DNA from: Comamonas odontotermitis
GTDB taxonomy: Bacteria > Pseudomonadota > Gammaproteobacteria > Burkholderiales > Burkholderiaceae_C
DNA length: 64,000 nt
Direction of reading: 5' to 3'
Assembly (NCBI RefSeq): GCF_020080045.1
Contig: NZ_CP083451.1
Coordinates: 2,839,001 to 2,903,000, forward strand
Positions 16,801-24,742 of the stretch are shown here, piece by piece (position 1 is the stretch's first letter; each line of letters starts with the position of its first letter). Under the pieces are notes generated by a model. The model was not told where the DNA came from. It saw nothing but the letters and a program-made list of their open reading frames with translations, and did not search any database. The position numbers were made by a program, and so were the translations under genes.

Positions 16801-18572
16801 GAGACCGCGAAAACCTGCCGTTGAATGTCCAGGGTCCAGGAGCCCATGCGCGACAGACGCTCGGCCTGCTGCAGGCTCTCAAAGCTGTTCTTGAGCTTGC
16901 GTTCGGCCTGATGGCTTTCGGTCACATCCACCATGACGCACACCAATCGATCAGAAACCTGCCCCTGACCAGCCACAAAACGCGCGGCAGCCGACACCCA
17001 GCGCACGGCGCCATCCGGCTGGACGACACGCAGTTGCACCCGCTGCGGGCCAGCACCCGAGCGAACCTCATTCAGATGGTTGTCCCAGGCGGTCCGGTCC
17101 TGCACATGAATGAGCCGGTTCACAAGCCCCAGCGCCAACCCATCGCCCCCCTGCAGGCCAAGAATCTCCAATCCCTGCGCATTGCAGAGCACCGCATCTG
17201 TGTCCAGGTTGACGTCCAACACCCCCAGAGCCCCCACGTCGATCGCCAGGGCCATGCGCTGGCGCTGCAACTGCAGCTCCAGCTCCACCTGCTTTCGCTC
17301 GGTGATGTCATGGGCCACGCCCATCACCGCGTGAATACGGCCATGCTCGTCACGCAATGGGCTGCGGGTCGTCAGCATGGTGCGCACACCCTGCGCCGAA
17401 AGCACCTTTTCTTCCAACGTCAGACTGTCCTGCGCCTGCAGCACCTGCTGGGTTGCACGCATGAAGACCGCAGCCATTTCTGGTGGAAACAAATCCGAAT
17501 CGGTGCAGCCGATCACCTCGTCCGCACTGCGCCCCAGGAAGCGCTCGCCCGCTGGATTGAACAGCAGGTAACGCCCGCCCAGATCCTTCACAAAGATGAT
17601 GTCCGCCGCGCTGTTCAACACCCCTTGCAGCTTGCCCGAGAGATCCTGCAGCTCCGCGGTACGCAAGGCGACGCGGCGCTCCAGGTCGGCATTGACCTCG
17701 CGCACCATCCGCTCTGCCCGCTCGCGCTCGGTGATGTCGCGCGCCAGCCCCATGAACAGCTTGCGCCCATCGATTTCCACGCAGGTGATCACCACCTCGA
17801 CCGGAAACATGCTGCCGTCCTTGCGGCGATGGTGGCTTTTGACCACCTGGGAGCTGCCCGGCGAGGCGTCCCGGAACAGCTGGTGCCGCTGATCCGCCGT
17901 CACGCCGAAGGCCACATCCCCCACTTCCATGGTGAGCAGCTCGGCTTGTGAATAGCCCAGGCTGCGGCAGGCGCGCTCATTCACGTCGATGAAACGGCCC
18001 TGGTCATCATGCAGAAAATAGTCGTCGCCAGCGTTTTCCACCAGCAGGCGAAATCGCTCCTCACTGGCCTGCAGGCGCTCGCGCGTCTCGTGGTTGGTTA
18101 CCAGGTCTGCGCGGTTGCCATGCAGCAGCACAAGGTGATCCTCGATGTCATCGCGGATCTGCACCAACAGACGCCGCTCGGCGTCGGTGAACTCCCTGGG
18201 AGCATCGTTGAGCGCATCCAGAACACCGAACAGACTGCCGCTGGGCCAGTAGACCGGTATGCCGACGTAGCTCTGCGCGATGTGCTTTCGGTCTTGATGT
18301 TTCAAGATGAAAGTAACATCGCTCAATGATTCACGACATACCAGCCTCTGGGCGACCACCAATTCGCCCGCAAACGGCGGCTCCTGCGTGACCACCGGAC
18401 CGTTCTCCAGGCGATCGGCTGCCGGGCCTGCAGCCGACATCAGATGCCAGACCCCATGCTGCAGACGCAGTACCCGCGCTACGGACAAGTGCAACAGATC
18501 GGCATAGTTCCGCAACAGCCCGTGCCATCGGTCCAGCAGGCCCGAAGGGATTTCTGGAAAATCTTCGTGCAT
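13812..18572 (-). CDS. Giant hybrid histidine kinase (GAF, five PAS, HisKA, two REC, HPt)
   Basis: 1586 residues with no transmembrane segment, so cytosolic. Order of domains: GAF-like (about 20-150), five PAS/PAC units (about 168-285, 305-425, 430-550, 565-680, 700-815, four of the five ending in DITER/DVTES/DVSER-type boxes), HisKA with His844 (SHEIRTPMN), and HATPase (N box near 957, DTGIGLS near 994, GGTGLGL near 1023). These are followed by two receivers with phospho-acceptors Asp1133 (LMDWQMPEMDG) and Asp1282 (LMDMHMPEMDG), and an HPt domain with His1433 (AHLVKGAAG). This is a BarA-style phosphorelay on one chain. An AGGAG site precedes the ATG. The stop overlaps the diguanylate cyclase, so the relay probably tunes cyclic di-GMP. 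The signal is unknown. Confidence 0.95.
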   Translation of the reverse strand: MHEDFPEIPSGLLDRWHGLLRNYADLLHLSVARVLRLQHGVWHLMSAAGPAADRLENGPVVTQEPPFAGELVVAQRLVCRESLSDVTFILKHQDRKHIAQSYVGIPVYWPSGSLFGVLDALNDAPREFTDAERRLLVQIRDDIEDHLVLLHGNRADLVTNHETRERLQASEERFRLLVENAGDDYFLHDDQGRFIDVNERACRSLGYSQAELLTMEVGDVAFGVTADQRHQLFRDASPGSSQVVKSHHRRKDGSMFPVEVVITCVEIDGRKLFMGLARDITERERAERMVREVNADLERRVALRTAELQDLSGKLQGVLNSAADIIFVKDLGGRYLLFNPAGERFLGRSADEVIGCTDSDLFPPEMAAVFMRATQQVLQAQDSLTLEEKVLSAQGVRTMLTTRSPLRDEHGRIHAVMGVAHDITERKQVELELQLQRQRMALAIDVGALGVLDVNLDTDAVLCNAQGLEILGLQGGDGLALGLVNRLIHVQDRTAWDNHLNEVRSGAGPQRVQLRVVQPDGAVRWVSAAARFVAGQGQVSDRLVCVMVDVTESHQAERKLKNSFESLQQAERLSRMGSWTLDIQRQVFAVSDMLREIVGFSCDEEVSLSRLTSVMSEENYQKVKAGLEDCVANGSAFTMAFEHYRTDGSTFAAEVRAQGIRDDSGQVVSVTGTVQDVSEREEARAQLASLADRLPSGALYQLSYVNPELGLAGPVDGGDLHLNYISGGIEALIGISAQQLQENPGLLFNAVHEEDRAPFLSASRDASATHSLFECDFRLRRPDGSLIWLRIRSAPRKVKGGWIWDGIILDITRQHEVESALRQAKDAAERAERAKADFLANMSHEIRTPMNSVLGMTRLALQTDLSPRQKNYLEKIDISTRALLAIINDILDFSKIEAGGFELDDTDFALEQVLEAVSNATSLRADEKGLEVVYAIAPDVPRAFRGDPLRLSQVLINLVGNAVKFTDAGEVVVSANVLESREDGSDLVQFSVRDTGIGLSQEALGRLFVPFHQADGGISRRYGGTGLGLTICKQLVEKMSGGIRAESEPGRGSLFSFTVALGLPSSDMALRAKSLHGYRVLVVDDNATSRESLGGMISSFGMQADCVDSGLHALARIEAVAQEGKSYDLVLMDWQMPEMDGIEATRRIRQERGQEHVPAVLMVTAYGRDEILNQVTSADLQGILVKPVTESVMFDTVQDVLAGPRMHAQHFSTSRQVRSVLTPSMRRMLNGKQVLVVDDNALNLEVATDFLVLAGVQVDTAVNGLQAIRLLEMKAYDAVLMDMHMPEMDGVTATREIRRNPAWQALPIIALTAQARTEDREATIRAGMTSHLSKPIEEHLLYQTLVDIFTGDHSHVGKLARSQGSGGEIVSIRHALSQQGPVDFDAALHRMGDNPERMRRLLHGFLRDFADVPQRLDAAVAAQDHKNLEALAHLVKGAAGYVQAKALTHSADALERQAGRGDAAAMERLAFTFRADLTAVLEAISDRLRRLADAAAKQFQPVAGTDAQKTLALIDKAEPLMRRGDYAATALLTDLAHELQGHPASAKLEEARVLYEDIELIDALTAMGQLRQLLGLAKDAAVEDQG

Positions 18573-19082
18573 GCATCAACTCCTGGATAACAGTGAAATA
18601 GCCGCGAGCCAGCGACAGCAGCACATCACCGCCTTCATGCATCTCTCCACCGAATATGTGAATTTATAGCGCGATTTGATACATATATATACACTATCAG
18701 GTGCGCAATTTATGAAGAATTTTAAAAAAGGTAATTTTTGGTATCGATACCACATTCAAGCCTTTGGAGATGCAGACAATGACGCCCGGGTCCCCGCCTG
18801 GCAAGTGATGTGGATACTTAAATTCCCCTCTTCTACGCCTTCATTCGCGCAGCATTGCCACTTTGTGTCGCCAGAGCGGAAATGGCATCGACCTGCGAGA
18901 CACCCAGAGCCCCTCCGCCCAACGCTCGAAAGCACCGGCAGTGGCATTCATTAGGTTTGAGACCCCCTCAAGAACCCACGGGAAAACAGGACCGGGGACG
19001 GAAACAGAAGCGAAGGGCTGATCCATGCCCCTCAAGAAAGATTGGGCCTGGAGGAGCGACACGACAGACTCGCACAATGCTA
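18573..19082. other. Gene-free stretch upstream of the hybrid kinase
   Basis: The part next to the kinase (to about 18760) is AT-rich, with tatatata near 18680, and probably carries its promoter on the minus strand. From about 18770 to 19082 I see no convincing gene: the only long frames overlap the MITE-like element and resemble no family I know. Decayed coding sequence is possible. Confidence 0.4.
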
Positions 19083-19299
19083 GAACGTGTTTACGATCTC
19101 TACGCAGTCGCGTTGGAGTGCAGTCGAAATGAGTTCGAAGCGAGGGTCCGCAGCTCGCACCGGGGTGCAAGCAAGGGCTAGCGTGCAGAAATCGCCCGAT
19201 TTCACTCCACCCCGTGGGGACAGTGGGTTTGGGGGGGTGCCCGGTCAGGAGCGCCCTGCAAAGCCGCTTTCGCGGTGCGAGGAGATCGTGAACACGTTC
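19083..19299 (-). mobile_element. MITE-like element, copy 2 (217 bp, inverted)
   Basis: It begins gaacgtgtttacgatctc (19083) and ends with its reverse complement carrying one change (19282-19299). Read on the minus strand it follows copy 1 (7791-8083) almost base for base, except for a block of about 75 bases present only in copy 1 and scattered substitutions. Flanks (cta / ttg) show no clear target duplication, so this copy may be older. No coding capacity. Confidence 0.8.
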
Positions 19300-19501
19300 T
19301 TGAGGCAAACGCAGCAGTTGCCTGCCCATGAGGGAGGCGATTCCCTGGAGGCAACGGCTATTGGATGGAGGGGAGTGCTGCCAGGCACGCACCGATCCGA
19401 GCTTTCGCTTCATCCACCGCACTTGAAGTGCAGTGGAATCACTGGTGCGTTCATAAAACTGGCGGCCAAAGCGGGCCTCTGGCCGGAAAATTGACAGCAA
19501 C

Positions 19502-19534
19502 CGATACCGCAGCAGCAGATGCACTGCGGTATCG
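19502..19534 (-). terminator. Hairpin at the end of purL
   Basis: An 11-base stem cgataccgcag / ctgcggtatcg with an 11-base loop lies 23 bases after the purL stop. The following minus-strand sequence has only a weak T run (CAATTTTCC), so termination may be inefficient. Confidence 0.55.
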
Positions 19535-19556
19535 ATTGCTGAACCAGCCTAGGGCA

Positions 19557-22500
19557 TCAACCCAGCCACTTGCGCGCATTGCGCCAGACGCGCATCCAGG
19601 GGCTGAATTCAGACTTGCCGCCCACCTTCTCGTAGTCCACCCAGCTCATCTGCACATTGCGGAACATACGCTCGGGGTGCGGCATCATGGCCGTGAAGCG
19701 TCCGTCGGCGGTGGTGACGGCAGTCAGGCCGCCAGCCGAGCCGTTCGGGTTGAACGGGTACTGCTCGGTAGGCTGGCCATGGTTGTCCACAAAACGCATG
19801 GCCTTGACCACCTGCGCTTCATTGCCACGGAACCTGAAGTTGGCATAGCCCTCGCCGTGTGCCACGGCAATCGGCAGACGGCTGCCAGCCATGCCTTGCA
19901 GGAAGATGGAGGGCGACTCCAGCACCTCGACCATCGACAGGCGTGCTTCAAAGCGGTTGCTCTGGTTCTGCGTGAAGCGTGGCCAGTCCTGCGCGCCGGG
20001 AATGATGTCTGCCAACTCGGCAAACATCTGGCAGCCGTTGCAAACGCCCAGACCGAAGGTATCCGTGCGCCCGAAGAACTGCTGGAACTGCTCGGACAGG
20101 CGATCATTGAAGGTGATGGAGCGTGCCCAGCCAATACCGGCACCCAGGGTGTCGCCGTAGCTGAAGCCGCCGCAGGCCACCACGCCCGCAAAGTCCTTGA
20201 GCTGTGCGCGGCCCGTCTGCAGGTCCGTCATGTGCACATCCACCGCATCAAAGCCTGCCTCGGCAAATGCATAGGCCATTTCCACATGCGAGTTCACGCC
20301 CTGCTCGCGCAGCACTGCCACGCGAGGCTTGGCCGCCACGTTGAGGAAAGGTGCTGCCACGTTGTCCTGCGGATCGAACGAAAGCTGAACGTGCATGCCT
20401 GGGTCGGCAGGTTCACCGGCTGCGGCATGTTCGCTGTCGGCGCTGGCAGGATTGTCACGCTGCTGGACGATCTTCCAGCTCACTGCGTCCCAGACCTGGT
20501 GCAGATCGGAGAGCGTTGCGCCAAATACCTTCTTGGCATCCCGCCAGACCTGCAGTTCGCCCTTGCCCATGTCCATGGTGGACGACTCGGGCCGGGTCTT
20601 GCCGATGATATGGCTGCAGGTGGCCAGGCCGTGTTCGCGCAGAATCTGCAGAACCTCGTCGCGGTCGCCGGTGCGAATCTGGAGTACAGCGCCCAGCTCC
20701 TCGTTGAAGAGCGCACGCAAGGTCAGGTCTTCGCGGCGTCCCGACACCTGGGTGCCCCAGTTCTTGCCTTCGCCACTGTCCATGCGGCTGTCGGAGATAC
20801 CGTCTCCTTCGGTGACCAGCATGTCCACATTCAGCGCCACACCCACATGGCCAGCAAAAGCCATCTCGGCCACGGTCGCCAGCAGGCCGCCGTCGCCCTT
20901 GTCGTGGTAGGCCAGGATCTGGCCCTTGGCACGCAACGCATTCACGGCGTCCACCAGGGCAATCAGGTCCTTGGCATCGTCGAGATCAGGGGTCTCATTG
21001 CCGCTTTGCCCCAGCACCTGGCCCAGAATGGAGCCACCCATGCGCATCTTGCCCCGGCCCAGGTCCACCAGCACCAGTGTGCTGTCGTCCTCCTTGGCGT
21101 CGAGCTGCGGCGTGAGCGTGCTGCGCACATCGTCGATCGACGCAAAGCCGGTGATGATCAGGCTCACCGGCGAGGTGACTTTCTTCACCTCGCCACCCTC
21201 GCTCCACTGCGTGCGCATGGACAGCGAATCCTTGCCCACGGGAATCGAGATGTTCAGCTGCGGGCACAGCTCCATGCCCACGGCCTTGACCGTTGCATAC
21301 AGCGCGGCGTCTTCGCCTGCTTCGCCGCAGGCCGCCATCCAGTTGGCCGACATCTTGACCTTGGAGAGTGCAATGGGCGCCGCCAGCATATTGGTAATGG
21401 CTTCTGCCACAGCCATGCGGCCCGAGGCCGGGGCGTTGATGGCGGCCAGCGGCGTGCGCTCGCCCATGGCCATGGCCTCACCGGCAAAGCCCTTGAAGTC
21501 TGCCAGGGTCACGGCCACATCGGCCACGGGCACCTGCCAGGGGCCGACCATCTGGTCGCGGTGGGTGAGGCCGCCCACTGTGCGGTCACCAATGGTGATC
21601 AGGAAGCGCTTGGAGGCCACGGTGGGGTGGGCCAGCACATCGATCACCGCCTTCTCCAGCGGCACGCCGGTCAGGTCGATGGCAGGCAGCTCACGCGTGA
21701 CGGTGGCCACATCCTTGTTCATCTTGGGCGGCTTGCCCAGCAACACATCCATGGGCATGTCCACGGGGAACTTCTGGTCTCCCGACGCGACAGCCGTGTC
21801 CTCCAACACCAGTTGGCGCTCACCGGTGGCGGTGCCGATCACGGCAAATGGGCAGCGCTCGCGCTCACAGAACGCCGTGAACTGTGCCAGCGACTCAGGC
21901 GCGATGGCCAACACGTAGCGTTCCTGGCTTTCGTTGGACCAGATTTCCTTGGGGGCGAGGCCAGACTCCTCCAGCTTGACGGCCCGCAGGTCAAAGCGCG
22001 CGCCACGGCCCGCATCGTTGGTCAGCTCGGGGAAGGCATTGGAGAGGCCGCCAGCACCCACGTCGTGAATCGCCAGGATCGGGTTGCCCGCGCCTTGCTG
22101 CCAGCAATGGTTGATGACTTCCTGCGCACGGCGCTCGATCTCGGGGTTGCCACGCTGCACCGAATCAAAATCTAGCTCGGCGGCATTCGTGCCGCTGGCC
22201 ATGGAGCTGGCGGCGCCGCCGCCCATACCGATGCGCATGCCGGGGCCACCCAGCTGGATCAGCAGCGTACCTGCGGGAAATTCAATCTTCTTGGTCAGCT
22301 CGGAATCGATGATGCCCAGGCCGCCGGCGATCATGATGGGCTTGTGATAGCCGCGGGTGATGTCACCCACCTGCTGCTCGTACTCGCGGAAATAACCCGT
22401 CAGGTTGGGACGACCGAACTCGTTGTTGAATGCAGCGCCACCCAGCGGGCCTTCAATCATGATCTGCAGCGGGCTGGCAATGTGCTCGGGCTTGCCCACT

Positions 22501-23579
22501 TCGCTGCCCCAGAGCTTGGAGACGGTAAAACCGGTCAGACCCGCCTTGGGTTTGGAGCCCCGGCCGGTGGCGCCTTCATCGCGGATCTCGCCGCCTGCAC
22601 CGGTCGAGGCGCCTGGGAAGGGAGAGATGGCCGTCGGGTGGTTGTGCGTTTCCACCTTCATCAGCACATGGTTGATGGCGCTATTTTTTTGATAGCTTGG
22701 TGCGCCTTCTGTTCCGGCACTTGCATCGAATTTCGCCACAAAACGCTCGACAGCGTGGCCTTCCATGATGGAGGCATTGTCGGCATAGGCCACAATGGTG
22801 TGCTGGGGCGAGACCTGCTCGGTGTTGCGGATCATGCCAAAGAGCGATTTCTCCTGCGCCACGCCATCGATGGTGAAGCTGGCGTTGAAGATCTTGTGGC
22901 GGCAGTGCTCGGAGTTCGCCTGAGCGAACATCATCAGCTCCACGTCGGTAGGGTTGCGTCCCAGGCCATTGAAGGCCTTGACCAGGTACTCGATCTCGTC
23001 ATCGGCCAGAGCCAGGCCCCATTGCTTGTTGGCAGCCTCCAGCGCGGCCGCGCCGCCACCCAGCACATCCACAAACTCCATGGGCTGCGCCTGCAGCGCA
23101 GAAAACAGTTGCTCGGCCTCGGCGCGGGAGGCAAAGACCGATTCGGTCATGCGGTCATGCAGCAGCGCGGCGATCTGGGCGGATTGCTCTGCATTCAGCT
23201 CTGGCGCGCCGCCCAGCAGGCCGGATTTGAGGCTCACCCGGTATTCGGTGATGCGCTCCACGCGGAACACGTCCAGGCCGCAGTTGCGCGCGATATCGGT
23301 CGCCTTCGACGCCCAGGGCGAGATCGTACCCAGGCGCGGCGTAACGACAAAAGCCAGGCCTTCGTCATTGCCTGCGTAGGGGTCGCCATAGGTCAGCAGG
23401 GCCGCCACGCGCTGTGCATCTGCACCAGCCAAGGGCTGATTGGTGGCCACCAGATGTACAAAACGGGCAGCAATGCCCGTTATTTTTGGATGGATTGCCG
23501 TCAATGCGGTCAGCAGTTGTTGGGCGCGGAAGGAGCTCAGGGCGTTACCGCCGGCTAGCTGGGTCAGGTGCAGTGTCAC
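19557..23579 (-). CDS. purL: Phosphoribosylformylglycinamidine synthase
   Basis: 1340 residues, the large single-chain PurL of proteobacteria. It makes FGAM from FGAR, glutamine and ATP, the fourth step of purine synthesis. Visible parts: the N-terminal PurS-like region, the substrate/ATP domain with ALMKV-type motif [23 protein letters not shown] (about 302-324), and the C-terminal class I glutaminase with the nucleophile Cys1180 in [11 protein letters not shown]. Final His/Glu residues are in AVAHGEGY and MPHPERMF. Residues of about 285-300 ([11 protein letters not shown]) are encoded by a stretch like the dispersed 3'-end repeat. It is a single-gene unit on the minus strand. Confidence 0.97.
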   Translation of the reverse strand: MTLHLTQLAGGNALSSFRAQQLLTALTAIHPKITGIAARFVHLVATNQPLAGADAQRVAALLTYGDPYAGNDEGLAFVVTPRLGTISPWASKATDIARNCGLDVFRVERITEYRVSLKSGLLGGAPELNAEQSAQIAALLHDRMTESVFASRAEAEQLFSALQAQPMEFVDVLGGGAAALEAANKQWGLALADDEIEYLVKAFNGLGRNPTDVELMMFAQANSEHCRHKIFNASFTIDGVAQEKSLFGMIRNTEQVSPQHTIVAYADNASIMEGHAVERFVAKFDASAGTEGAPSYQKNSAINHVLMKVETHNHPTAISPFPGASTGAGGEIRDEGATGRGSKPKAGLTGFTVSKLWGSEVGKPEHIASPLQIMIEGPLGGAAFNNEFGRPNLTGYFREYEQQVGDITRGYHKPIMIAGGLGIIDSELTKKIEFPAGTLLIQLGGPGMRIGMGGGAASSMASGTNAAELDFDSVQRGNPEIERRAQEVINHCWQQGAGNPILAIHDVGAGGLSNAFPELTNDAGRGARFDLRAVKLEESGLAPKEIWSNESQERYVLAIAPESLAQFTAFCERERCPFAVIGTATGERQLVLEDTAVASGDQKFPVDMPMDVLLGKPPKMNKDVATVTRELPAIDLTGVPLEKAVIDVLAHPTVASKRFLITIGDRTVGGLTHRDQMVGPWQVPVADVAVTLADFKGFAGEAMAMGERTPLAAINAPASGRMAVAEAITNMLAAPIALSKVKMSANWMAACGEAGEDAALYATVKAVGMELCPQLNISIPVGKDSLSMRTQWSEGGEVKKVTSPVSLIITGFASIDDVRSTLTPQLDAKEDDSTLVLVDLGRGKMRMGGSILGQVLGQSGNETPDLDDAKDLIALVDAVNALRAKGQILAYHDKGDGGLLATVAEMAFAGHVGVALNVDMLVTEGDGISDSRMDSGEGKNWGTQVSGRREDLTLRALFNEELGAVLQIRTGDRDEVLQILREHGLATCSHIIGKTRPESSTMDMGKGELQVWRDAKKVFGATLSDLHQVWDAVSWKIVQQRDNPASADSEHAAAGEPADPGMHVQLSFDPQDNVAAPFLNVAAKPRVAVLREQGVNSHVEMAYAFAEAGFDAVDVHMTDLQTGRAQLKDFAGVVACGGFSYGDTLGAGIGWARSITFNDRLSEQFQQFFGRTDTFGLGVCNGCQMFAELADIIPGAQDWPRFTQNQSNRFEARLSMVEVLESPSIFLQGMAGSRLPIAVAHGEGYANFRFRGNEAQVVKAMRFVDNHGQPTEQYPFNPNGSAGGLTAVTTADGRFTAMMPHPERMFRNVQMSWVDYEKVGGKSEFSPWMRVWRNARKWLG
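22679..22700 (-). repeat. Repeat-like segment inside purL
   Basis: On the minus strand this reads agctatcaaaaaaatagcgc, close to the gctatcaaaaatcatagc core seen after stop codons elsewhere (for example 4023). It is in frame and adds a few residues in a variable linker just before the conserved VETHNHPT motif. Derivation from the repeat is a hypothesis. Confidence 0.35.
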
Positions 23580-23759
23580 GTGGCAGCCTATGTGGGACTA
23601 GGAGGATGGAGGAAAGCACACATGCGCCTTGCTCGCACCACAGGCTGGCTGCAGCAACGGATGCAAGGGCGGGGTTAACCCGGGATTTTACTGTGCGTTG
23701 ACAGGGTACGTAGCCGCATGGTCAACAGGCCAATGGGTGCAGTGGGATAATCATGGGCT

Positions 23760-24575
23760 ATGACCATCAAAATCAATACCGAAGAAGACATTGCACAGAT
23801 GCGCATCGCAGGCCGCCTGGCCTCGGAGGTTTTGGACTACATCACCCCCCACATCCAGCCAGGCATCACCACCAAGCAGATCGACCTGCTGTGCGCCGAA
23901 GCCATGGAAAAGCAAGGCACCAAATCCGCCTGCCTGGGCTACCAGCCCCCCGGCATGACACCCTACCCCGCCTACGTCTGCACCTCGGTCAACCATGTGG
24001 TATGCCACGGCATTCCCAATGACAAGCCCCTCAAGAAGGGCGATATCGTCAACGTGGACGTGACCATCATCACGCCAGAGGGCTACTTTGGCGACAACAG
24101 CCGCATGTTCATCATCGGCGAGGGCACCATCGCCGGCAAACGCCTGTGCCAGCTCACCTTCGAGGCCATGTGGCACGGTATCGTGCAGGTCAGGAACGGC
24201 GCACACCTGGGCGATGTCGGCCACGCGATTCAGAAGTTTGCCGAAGGCCACGGCCTGTCGGTGGTGCGCGAATACTGCGGCCACGGCATCGGCAAGGTCT
24301 TCCACGACGAGCCTCAGGTGCTGCACTATGGCCGTCCTGGTACAGGCGTGGAACTGAAGACCGGCATGATCTTCACCATCGAGCCCATGCTCAACCTCGG
24401 CAAGAAGGACATCAAGGACCTGGGCAACGACGGCTGGACCGTGATCACCAAGGACCACAGCCTCTCCGCCCAGTGGGAAGTGGAAGTGCTGGTGACCGAC
24501 ACCGGCTACGAGGTGCTGACCCTGTCCGATGGATCCCCCGCGCTGCCCGACTTCGTCAAGACGACCAAATGCTGA
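23760..24575 (+). CDS. map: Methionine aminopeptidase type I
   Basis: 271 residues, typical for MetAP-I. It removes the N-terminal methionine from nascent proteins. The five metal ligands are recognisable: the two Asp in NVDVTIITPEGYFGDNS (about residues 98-110), His in HGIGKVFHDEP (about 172), Glu in TIEPML (about 206) and Glu in AQWEVEVLVT (about 238). The N-terminal GRLASEVLDYI and the Cys-containing LGYQPPGMTPYPAYVCTSVNHVVCHG substrate region are standard. Upstream of glnD, as in many proteobacteria (rpsB-tsf-map-glnD neighbourhood), but a terminator separates them here. Confidence 0.97.
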   Translation: MTIKINTEEDIAQMRIAGRLASEVLDYITPHIQPGITTKQIDLLCAEAMEKQGTKSACLGYQPPGMTPYPAYVCTSVNHVVCHGIPNDKPLKKGDIVNVDVTIITPEGYFGDNSRMFIIGEGTIAGKRLCQLTFEAMWHGIVQVRNGAHLGDVGHAIQKFAEGHGLSVVREYCGHGIGKVFHDEPQVLHYGRPGTGVELKTGMIFTIEPMLNLGKKDIKDLGNDGWTVITKDHSLSAQWEVEVLVTDTGYEVLTLSDGSPALPDFVKTTKC

Positions 24576-24599
24576 GAGGTTAACCCTGCGCTCTCACCC

Positions 24600-24632
24600 A
24601 GGCGGCACTGCGCACAGCATGCCGCCTTTTTC
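24600..24632 (+). terminator. Terminator after map
   Basis: aggcggca / tgccgcct stem (24600-24607 with 24620-24627), 12-base loop, then ttttc. It lies 25 bases after the map stop and implies that glnD has its own promoter in 24633-24742. Confidence 0.85.
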
Positions 24633-24742
24633 TTTGCCATCGGGCTCTGGCGGCAGCAGATGAAGGCTGGCACAGCACATGCTTATGGGAATCACTGGTT
24701 TTCCGCTATGGCACACTGCCATGGACCGCTTTGACTTGCACC

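Noticed and set aside
16359..17951. 530-codon plus-strand frame opposite the hybrid kinase
   Set aside because: Antisense shadow of PAS-domain coding sequence; no start signals and no recognisable motif.
18841..19524. 227-codon minus-strand frame near purL as a gene
   Set aside because: It runs through the whole MITE-like element and has no family resemblance, so it is a chance open frame.
19365..22175. 936-codon plus-strand frame opposite purL
   Set aside because: Composition (His, Gln, Arg rich) is that of an antisense shadow; purL on the other strand has all catalytic motifs.
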